Positions 56,240-64,000 of a stretch of 64,000 nt of DNA are shown one piece after another. The stretch lies in the NCBI GenBank assembly GCA_021018815.1, contig JAITYX010000033.1, forward strand, positions 5,373,501 to 5,437,500, written 5' to 3'. Source of the DNA: Talinum fruticosum. Its lineage: Eukaryota > Streptophyta > Magnoliopsida > Caryophyllales > Talinaceae. A program made the position numbers and the translations under genes. Within the stretch, counting starts at the first letter, position 1. Each line of letters begins with the position of its first letter. The notes beneath the pieces are model-generated. The model was not told where the DNA came from. It searched no databases and was given only the letters and a program-made list of their open reading frames with translations.

Positions 56240-57150
56240 GTCCAATTAGTGACCTTGCATGGGTAAATTGCATTATACCACTGCTTAACATCTTATCGAA
56301 CATCCAAGGGAAAATGCTACGAGTACGATCCTCGGGCACATTCTTTAGGGTTATTACCCTTATGAAACTACAAACATGGTGATTGAGATTCTCAAAACCG
56401 TGAAACCTTCTATCCGGCATTGTAAATTTAGGAGGTAGCTTCCCTTAGGTATTGAAGTGAATCCCATAAGGTAAAGATAGTGACTTTTGAACATGTCGGA
56501 CTCTCTCAAGCATACTCTATATCTAATCCACACGTGGATCAAACATAGGTTCAAGGTTAATTTTAGGAGGAGTTTGAGTATGAGGTGGGTATTTGGGGGT
56601 GGTTGAGGTTCTTCTTCTTCCTCTCCTCCATCTTTGTTTTCCTTATTTTTCTAAAGTCTCTTAAGGATAAGAGCAAGAGTTTCGGATATGGATTCTATTT
56701 TTTGATCTTGAGCCTTTATCTAGGCTTCCATGTTATTAGAGGATCCATTAATCAAAGATATGATGGGAGATGACTATGGTTCTTTATCCATTAGAGAGGA
56801 ATTGTTTTTAGGTACTGTCCGACAACAAAAGATTGATAGGATCGGTGTTAAGTGCACCGAGGTTGGTCCCACTGGAGCTGATCAAGGTGATAAATGCGGA
56901 GATGAAGTACTTGGACTCCCTATTGGATCGTTCTAACCTTTTTGAACCCGAATTCCAACAAAAACCAATTGAAGTAGACTTCCCTATTTTGCAGCCCAAA
57001 AGATAACTGCTTAGGACCATGCTAGAAGAAAGATGCTTTTGGGGAGAAGGGACTCAAGCGCTAAACACTGAAGAGAGACTAGGAGAAGGAAGAATGCTCT
57101 TTTTATTTGGATGCACATAAAGGATTTAGATTGACCAAAAGAAAATGCAA
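56240..57150 (-). pseudogene. gag: Gag N-terminal region of Ogre element 2
   Basis: Minus strand pieces: KFTMPDRRFHGFENLNHHVC, VPEDRTRSIFPWMFDKML and FTHARSLIGLIT (56,229-56,420). It is co-linear with 48,540-49,250 of element 1 at nucleotide level (GTAATTGGTGATCTTGCGTG versus CCAATTAGTGACCTTGCATG). The remaining gag, all pol and the 3' LTR of this copy are absent, cut at the copia LTR. Confidence 0.8.
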
Positions 57151-57179
57151 TGATGCAAATGGGTACCTAGTGTGGGATG

Positions 57180-57660
57180 CATTTGATTTGGCTAATGCAT
57201 TGACTTACCTAGAATAAGATGAAATTAGAGCAAACAAAGTCAGCTAATTAGAGATAAATTTAATTTGGCTAATGGAAACAAAGACTTAACCTAATTAAGA
57301 TGAACGCAAATAAAGATTCACCTATTTGAGATGAATTTTAGTTTAGTTAAATAAAAATAAAAGACTTACGTATTTTAGGTGAGTGCAATTTTGGCTAATG
57401 TAAATAAAAGACTCTCCTAGCTCTAGATTAATTTGACTTTGGCTAATGCAAATAAAATACTCTCCTATGTGAGATTAATATAATTTAGCTACATGCAAAC
57501 AAAGAATCACCTATTTCGGATGAATTTAATTTGCCTATTGCAAACATGGACTTCCCTAATTGAGATGAATTTGACTTTGGCTAAATACAAATAAAAGACT
57601 CACCTATCGAGAGATGAAATTAATTTCGTTAATGCAAATAAAATACTCATCTATTCGTGA
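57180..57660. repeat. Degenerate tandem repeats in the leader of Ogre element 2
   Basis: About nine units of 50-60 bp with GAGATGAATTT-A-TTTGGCTAATGCAAATAAA-GACTCACCTA in varying states. Homologous to 49,561-49,800, but with more copies. Confidence 0.8.
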
Positions 57661-58427
57661 TGATTAAATGATGGACAAAAATTTGAATATGCTACAAAGA
57701 AATGCCAAAACCTAAAACCTATTGAAGTAAGGAGGAGGTCCACGACAGGACCTACCTCGACAAGCGAACGAAAACCGCATTGGATATGTCCGACTGACTT
57801 GCGATTGTTTAGAAAAAGACCAAGACTAAAGAGATATGGACTAACTCGGAAATGTGACAAATGGACCGACCTAAAAGGGAAAGGCAAATTGGAATTTTGG
57901 CTAAAAATGCACGTAAAAGAACTGATCGAAGAAGGTTTATTATTGAATTTTATTTTGCCACCCACGAAGGTGTTATTTAGCAAACCTAACCTAAACTAAA
58001 GACTCACGTAAAAGGGTTAAATACTAAAAGCATGTACATTCGTCTCAAGCATGCAAATGAAATGAGGGTACAAGAAAGACCGCAAAGGTTTTATGGTAAA
58101 AAATGGATAACTCTAGGTCGGATACATGGTGGCTCGAATTCTTAAAATTTCATCCCCTATAGGATGAATAGCGGGACACAAATTATCATGGCCTCTCAAT
58201 CGAAGATCAATAAAGCGTGCTATTAGTGGAGTGTAACCACCTCCTAGTGTTAAGTTTAGGTTGACCCACCAAGGTAATCGTTCGACCTCTTTGAAAATGT
58301 TATCTCAAGGGTAAAGCCTAATGGTCGAAATTAAAAGCAACTATAATTCAAGGTCTGCTTAAATGCAAAACACAACAAGAAATCTTACAATTTTGATTTT
58401 CACGTCTCACCCTCTCAATAAGTGATG
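57661..58427 (-). other. Leader of Ogre element 2
   Basis: Untranslated region between primer site and leader repeats, co-linear with 49,801-50,540. No gene. Confidence 0.7.
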
Positions 58428-58445
58428 TCCCCAATGGAGTCGCTA
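58428..58445 (-). promoter_or_regulatory. tRNA-Arg primer-binding site, Ogre element 2
   Basis: Minus strand TAGCGACTCCATTGGGGA directly after the LTR end; one base from the typical tRNA-Arg-complementary site. Confidence 0.85.
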
Positions 58446-61400
58446 CATAAGAACCAACGGTCCCCGCGCCTCCCCGTAGGAGGGGCGTCTCTAGAGTTTC
58501 CTTACGAAGCGTGGGCTCTCTCTTTAATTTTTATTAATATTCTTTTTAATTTTTGAATGTTGATTTGGAAGCTGGAGTGCGCCTCTTATTAAAATTATTT
58601 CTTTTTAGAATTTGATTTTTGATACAATTTTGGTGAAGGTGTGATTGGTGATTTTTATTAATCATTTTCGTTTACAAATTAATTTTAGGGAAGTCCTGGG
58701 TTGTTATCTCAAGTGTAAGCAAAAAGAAAATATAAGTTATATTTTGATGCAAAGCTCTTGGACCAAATAGAGAAATGTGCTTGAGCAAGGAGTTGAGCCC
58801 GACTGCTAGCCTACGCTGATCGGTAACTATAAGAACCACGAGTCATCCCCGTAGAGACCATCGGGACCGTGTTTCTCCACCAATGTCGACTCTCTTAATT
58901 TTATTTTTTAAGATTCTTTTTGAAAGTGGGGTGCGCCTTTTATTAAGATTATTTATTTTTACAATATGATTTTAAAACAGTTTAAGTGAAAGGGAGATTG
59001 ACAATTTTTATTAATTATTCATCTTTCACATATTGATTTTTATAAAAATTTTGGGATGTTATTTTGAGGTTGAAAAAATAGAAAAATTAAGATCACAATT
59101 TTCCACAAAGCTCTCGGGTGAAACAAATAACTCAGGCTGGGCCAAGAGGTGAGCCACTGTCTTTAGCCAACATCGGCGTTAGCTAGCGCCAAATAGAAAC
59201 CGAGCACCGGCTATAAGACTGTGATTGAGAAATCAGGCTTGACCCTAGCTCCAGCTAGACCTAGGTATTGGATCGAGTGTCTAATGGGTTTAATTGATTG
59301 GCTCGAAAAAATAGGGTCAAAACCCATTTAAAGACTTAAATGGAGTAGGCATGAAGTGGGCCGCCAATTAAGTGAATTTTTGGGATGGGACTAGGTGGGT
59401 AATCGGGCCACTATGTTTTTGCTGCTCCAACTCTCACACGCTCGGTCTCTCTCTTTGTCCATCGCGTTTTGCTACTCCATCGTCCCCCTCCCCCACTCTT
59501 TCTCTCTCGCCGTCGCTCTTCCGACATCTCGCCGAGTGAACCGAAGCTGGAAGCCTTTCCGCCATCGTCGGTCTTCTTCCATCGCTAGTGAATCAGCTTT
59601 CTCTCTCTACACGCTTTCACCGAAACCTTAGTTCGGCCAGTGCCTCTTTCCTTCTACTCCCACTCCTCAAGTACTTTCTTATTCCTCTCGCTTTTGGCTT
59701 TAACTTGCTTGTACCTCTTCAATATTCAAACTTATTTTTTATTTTCTATTGTGTTAGTTCATCGTCAATTTTTTGTTTTCTTGCTTTCAGTGGTTAATCA
59801 CTTAATTCGAGCATAAGGGTTCTATGTTCTAAGCACTAATCTTCATGTTATTCATTTTTATTTCTTTCCCTTATTAATTTGATGTTTTCTAATTCATTTT
59901 TTACCCATTTACCTTCGTGGGTAGTTGTTAATTTGAGTGTTTTTCTTTTCTTTTCTGTTTTTGTTGGTAATTTCTAAAACAATCATGGAAGTATTCTCCT
60001 TGTCTCTTTCCTCTCTCATGTATGATTATTCTATCTCATGGATTTTGCCATTGTTTTATGTTCTTTTGCCCTCGGGTACTTATGCAAATCTTTATAGTCT
60101 ATGAACTATGAAATAAAAATGTTTCTATCCATTGTTGCTTACATATCGTCCTATTTAGGCAATGATTGGATTCAAAAACTCGCCATTGCATAGGTTTAGT
60201 AAGCCTAGTTCTACTAGCCCTAAATGAAAGCTTATTGGAAATGAAATAGGCTAAAATTCACTCCATCGGTTTTTTAACCGAGAATTTGATTCGGAGGCGA
60301 GGGTACAAAACATAGGGATAACACTTTTATTCCCCCGTTTGAAGACGCCAATTACTAATTTAAGTAGTGACTTAAAATAATGTAAAACAAACAAGCAAGT
60401 GACATACTACAATAATAAATAAAAGCAACCAAACAGAATTAAAGGAAAAGCAATAAAGAAAGGAGTAAAGAAAGCGATAAAGAAAAGAAAAGAGAAAAAT
60501 TAAAGATTACATCACGGAGCGAGGAAGTAAAAGAAACTATTACATGTCTTAAACCACAATACGAAAAGTGATAAATGAAACATAAAGTACATAACCATTT
60601 GAAGGCTGAACAATTGCCCTCAGGTTGTCCCACCTTGCCGATCCGGATCTCCACACTAGATCTCTTGATGCAATGGCAACAAACAAAAGAAGTAAGGCTT
60701 GTTTTTATGGATTATGTGACAGTGAATATGTAGTGAATTGGAAGGATCGAGTTGAATATGTGCCTAGAGATCAGAATAACTTAATATTCTTTATCTCTTT
60801 GCACGGATTCAATGGTGGTGAGTGGGAAGGATGAATGTCCGAGATTGATTTCGATAGAGTAACGTTTAGGTATGAGTGCTTTGGTTAGCTTTCTACAGCA
60901 TAACGCATAGGAGAAAGTTGTCTAGGGAATGAGAGCCAAGGCTCTTTATTTATAGGAAAGGACCTAGGTCATAGATGACCTCACTGTTTACCCTCGGTCA
61001 ACCATCCAAACAAGTTGAAAATAAACCGGGCTAGAATCTCACAAGATTAAACCGGATAAAGAAATGATAGAATCGAGATAGAACCCGGTTCACGGCACCT
61101 GCCCACCTCCTAGGGTTTGGTGCCCTAGTGTGTCTCCAAGGGATTCTCCATCCCAAAACACAATGTTTCACTTAAATCTTCGGGGTGGTAGGCGCCCGCC
61201 ACGATTTTGTTTTGAGGGGAAATGCTCCTAGTCTTGTGTGGACTATCTTGTGGAGCTTATGCGTAGCACTTTGATGCTCATGATCATGAAATACAACGCT
61301 TTAATGTTGTCTTTAGGTCTTCAACAACTTGTCCGATTGGATAGAAGTAAAATCCAGTATTCTAAACATGGAATTTTTCGGCACACAAGACTGGACTCCA

Positions 61401-61645
61401 TTGTCTCTCGAAGGCTTGGCCCCGTTCTTAGATCGTCCGAAAGAAAAGGGGATTTGTGGACCGACCCAAGGCAAAAGGATATTTATTTGGTGTCGGGGTT
61501 CTTTGTGGTTTACTAGTTTATTTTGCACCAATTGATCACATTCCGAGATCCAAATCCTCAAATAGGACTCAAGATTTATAATCGGGCCAACGTAACAAAA
61601 TACGAAAATAATGAGATAACAGATGACACATTTTAGGTGTCTACA
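58446..61645 (-). repeat. Ogre LTR shared by elements 2 and 3
   Basis: 3200 bp, minus strand TGTAGACACCTAAAATGTGT to GGTTCTTATG. It matches the LTR at 36,980 over U3 and R (38,290-39,028 region) and over the CTCCATCGG-GGCGAGGGTAC block, but is 1.15 kb longer. Part of the excess is a tandem duplication of the last roughly 382 bp (58,446 and 58,828). Part is a GC/CT-rich segment at 59,395-59,800 that has no match in LTR 1. It is followed on the left by a primer site and on the right by a polypurine tract, so it is at once the 5' LTR of one unit and the 3' LTR of the next. Confidence 0.85.
60945..60957 (-). promoter_or_regulatory. TATA box of the second Ogre LTR
   Basis: Minus strand CCTATAAATAAAG followed by AGCCTTGGCTCTC, an imperfect hairpin equal in place to that at 38,300. 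Confidence 0.65.
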
Positions 61646-61661
61646 GTTAGGCCCCACTTTG
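61646..61661 (-). promoter_or_regulatory. Polypurine tract of Ogre element 3
   Basis: Minus strand CAAAGTGGGGCCTAAC next to the LTR start. Co-linear sequence continues to about 62,010, matching 39,029-39,420 of element 1. Confidence 0.75.
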
Positions 61662-62058
61662 ACAAAGTTTAAAAAGATGAAGGTTAAAGTAGACACTAAA
61701 AGATACTTACCTTGATTTTTATAAGGTATTGTGTGATGCTTGGAATTGGTTATAATCAAACTTGAACTCCAAAATGGGGCCTGAATGTGATCGTGATGCA
61801 TGCGTTCTAAAGTCCAGTAAGGAGATCCTATGCTTGGCTTGATTAGAGCTCGAACCTTAACATATTTCGGTCTTGAAACTTCAATCGTTCTTTGATCTGC
61901 AGCTATGCTAAATAATCTGTTGTACTAGCATATTTGTTAGTGCGTAACAAAAGTTCAATGTTTTACTCGAGTAATTCGATCGAAAACAGATCGATAAAAT
62001 TATTCCGAAAAGGCTGATTAGTGCGCCGGAAACTCCCACTTGCATGGACCGAATTTGC

Positions 62059-62070
62059 CTATAAAAAGAG
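62059..62070 (+). promoter_or_regulatory. Putative TATA box of the antisense gene
   Basis: CTATAAAAAGAG lies about 130 bases upstream of the ATG at 62,192, followed by a CT-rich untranslated stretch. It points opposite to the element's own transcription. Confidence 0.55.
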
Positions 62071-62191
62071 ATGCTTGGTGTATTTCATTTTACACACTTA
62101 CTCCTCTTGTTACTCTTGCTTTCATCTTATGCTTTCTCACTTTGCTTCTTCTTGAAAACTAGTTGGTTCTCAAAAATCTCCCATCTCCAAA

Positions 62192-63420
62192 ATGTCTAAA
62201 AGAAAGGCCTATCCTACCGGGAGGTCTAGAACGGAGAAGCTTACTCAAGACTCTTTCCTTGAGCGAGAATGATGCCCACAAAATGAATTGAACCTGAATG
62301 ATCTCTTAGTTGAGGCTAAGAATCACGGTTCTTCGCTGGCCATTACTCCTTCAGTAAGCTAATTGGCTTAAACATCTTCGTTTGCTCATTTAGAGTAGTT
62401 CTTCAACTAAAATCTTATTGGACTTTTGTCTTATAGAAAGGTTGGATTCAAAGTAGTGGAGCCCGCCCCAAATTCATGGAGACATGCGGGAGGATGAACT
62501 TTCCTCTTGAGGATGTCATGCATAATGTCTGGGCTTGGACCTCTCTACGTTGCTTTATACCAATTCACTAATAATAGGAGAGAGACCCCATTAGAGCCAT
62601 TAGTGAGCACTTTTGGGATACTAGTAACACGCTTCACCTTCTTTGAAGTGAGAGTCCAATAATGCCTTTTGATTTTGTTTTTTTATTTGGTTTGGTCTTC
62701 TCGAGAGAGCCTCTAGCCTATGACTGGAACTAGTACAAAAATCGTGACTATCTCCGTCACCTCTTAGGCCCCGTAGCCAATAAATTTCCATATAGTAATT
62801 TCTTTAAATATATCTGTCCTTTTTAGGCCTTTTTAGGCCTTTGAGGATATTAGTTTTTGGCCTCAACATTCCCCCAACAATAAGTCCAGATCGTGCTTGC
62901 TTTTCTCTTCGATACAATCCATGTTTCGACTAAGTCGCTAAGGTTCATGTTCACTATTTGGTGAACTTAACAGACCTTGAAAAATAAAGGAGCTCAATTA
63001 GGGTGCTCCGGCATACACATGCTTCATTAGGGGTCTTTATGCCTGGCGTTCGGCATACAAAAACGGATCCAGATTCAACCAATTATCTACCTTCGAATGG
63101 CTTGTGCAAGATTATTGAGGTATGCGCTTAAATTCTCCTTTTTCCTAATACATATATTTTTCATCTTGTGTTGATAAAAAACCTTACTTGATTTGTCAAA
63201 ATGTAGCCGTGGTTGTACGAATATTTCCCACATCTCTCTCCTCGTTTAACAATCGTCCCATATTTCCAGGCATCCGTATCATGAGCTAAAGTGTACTTTC
63301 AATAGCGTAATATCCTTGGGATAGACTTCCTAAAATCATCCCTTAACCACGTGACCTCGGTGTGCCCCCGAGTTCGCTCGCATTCTCGACCTCTTGAGCA
63401 TAACATTTGGAAGCAATTTC
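62192..63420 (+). pseudogene. Plant-mobile-domain-like antisense gene with introns (Ogre element 3)
   Basis: Reads opposite to gag-pol. Exon 1 (62,192-62,353) starts MSKRKAYPTGRSRTEKL and has one stop (TGA, codon 27). A GT-AG intron (62,354-62,436, 83 bp) joins in frame to exon 2 (62,437-63,119): KGWIQSSGARPKFMETCGRM, VWAWTSLRCFI, AISEHFWDTSNTLHL, MPFDFVFLFGLVFSREPLAY, RDYLRHLLGPVA. A second GT-AG intron (63,120-63,206) leads to exon 3, PWLYEYFPHLSPRLTIVPYF, which decays after about 63,420. The order W-T-S-L, then T-x-LHL, then DF--L-GL-FS-EPL-YD matches the plant mobile domain (aminotransferase-like family) known from host genes and as antisense ORFs in Tat elements. The exact intron phases agree with the protein reading. 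Stops in exon 2 show it is now inactive. Confidence 0.72.
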
Positions 63421-64000
63421 AACTATCGGTATTTTTTTGTTTACCGAAATTTGACATTTGGTTCCGCAAATCTGTGAATTTTCCATAATTTCTGTTCTTT
63501 CGTGTAGGGACTAGTTTAGCGTTGTTGTTGTTTTGATTTTCATTATCACAATGGAAATTCGGGTAGAGATCATGTGGGTTGGGAAAAGTCTCCTCGTATT
63601 TTGCACTTCCGTGTACTTGACATTGAGAAATTAACTTGTTTAGTGATTGAAGAAGGTCTTGGAGTTTATTGAGTTTAGCTTCACCTTTTAAAGTTAATTC
63701 TGGTCGATGTTTGTATTATTTTCGGTGAATTTTTAAATGCATGGCAAATGTTTGATGAAATGCCATAAAGAAATATAACAGAGATGAAGCACTCGGTTTC
63801 TTTTGTTTCTTAGGATACAACTGAATATACTCGGCTTAGAAGGTTCTTGTGTCACCTTTCCAGACTTTAAAGCAATGGTTTTTTCCTTGATATGCAAATG
63901 TTATCATATAAAAAGGGTCGTGAGCGAGAACAATGCTCTTCTAGGTTCAAGTTTGCATAGCTTGCATAGCTTAATGCCAATACATTACCTATCCCTATGA
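63421..64000. other. Decayed remainder of Ogre element 3
   Basis: Probably the continuation of the antisense gene region; only short broken plus-strand frames are visible and no motif could be assigned. The element runs off the window. Confidence 0.4.

Overview
This window is plant nuclear DNA, most likely from an angiosperm, and it consists almost entirely of nested, broken LTR retrotransposons. The evidence is the mix of lineages: a Tekay/Del chromovirus with tRNA-Met primer site, an Athila element with tRNA-Asp-like primer site, SIRE-type Ty1-copia, and Tat/Ogre-type Ty3-gypsy with tRNA-Arg primer site. No host gene, tRNA or rRNA gene was recognised. Every coding stretch is retrotransposon-derived and carries stops or frameshifts, so the locus behaves like old heterochromatin. 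The lineage names come from motif reading, not from a database search.

Layout, left part (1-28,000). A Tekay chromovirus on the plus strand enters from the left: gag 249-1275, protease and RT start 4212-5067, the rest of pol 11,004-13,590, polypurine tract, and 3' LTR from 13,652. It is split by a 2.9 kb solo LTR (1281-4206, perfect duplication GTAAA) and by a SIRE-type solo LTR (5068-10,998). The SIRE LTR itself holds a Tekay-type solo LTR (5780-10,217, perfect duplication AACGC), which holds another SIRE-type solo LTR (7056-8625). The Tekay 3' LTR is split by an Athila element (14,292-21,922) that keeps gag and protease but has lost RT, RNase H and integrase. After the LTR end (24,280) comes a tRNA-Met primer site, about 1 kb of non-autonomous internal sequence and a truncated second LTR (to 25,858), so one LTR is shared by two internal regions. 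A minus-strand Athila/Tat-like solo LTR follows (25,861-28,000, perfect duplication TCAAC).

Layout, middle part (28,000-36,980). This holds a GC-rich island resembling the middle of a Tekay LTR, a SIRE-type solo LTR (28,944-30,529), a partial plus-strand Ogre-type LTR (31,546 to about 33,085), and AT-rich sequence with microsatellites and a 76 bp tandem duplication.

Layout, right part (36,980-64,000). These are minus-strand Tat/Ogre elements in head-to-tail order with shared LTRs. The first has its 3' LTR at 36,980-39,028, pol and gag (42,660-49,190), a leader with short repeats, and only about 60 bp of its 5' LTR. A SIRE-type copia element truncated inside RT (50,612-56,235) is joined there. 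Beyond it lie the gag and leader of a second Ogre copy (56,240-58,445), a 3.2 kb LTR (58,446-61,645), and the 3' end of a third copy running off the window.

The most notable content is in the Ogre elements between integrase and 3' LTR. There, antisense (plus-strand) genes are visible: a plant-mobile-domain-like gene with TATA box and two GT-AG introns (62,059-63,420) in the third copy, and in the first copy a C-terminal remnant (39,561-40,037) plus a second, DUF7745-like antisense gene (about 40,600-42,105). A second structural pattern is a 1.55-1.75 kb intron-like interval, bounded by a splice-donor-like and an acceptor-like site, at the same place in three diverged Tekay-type LTRs.
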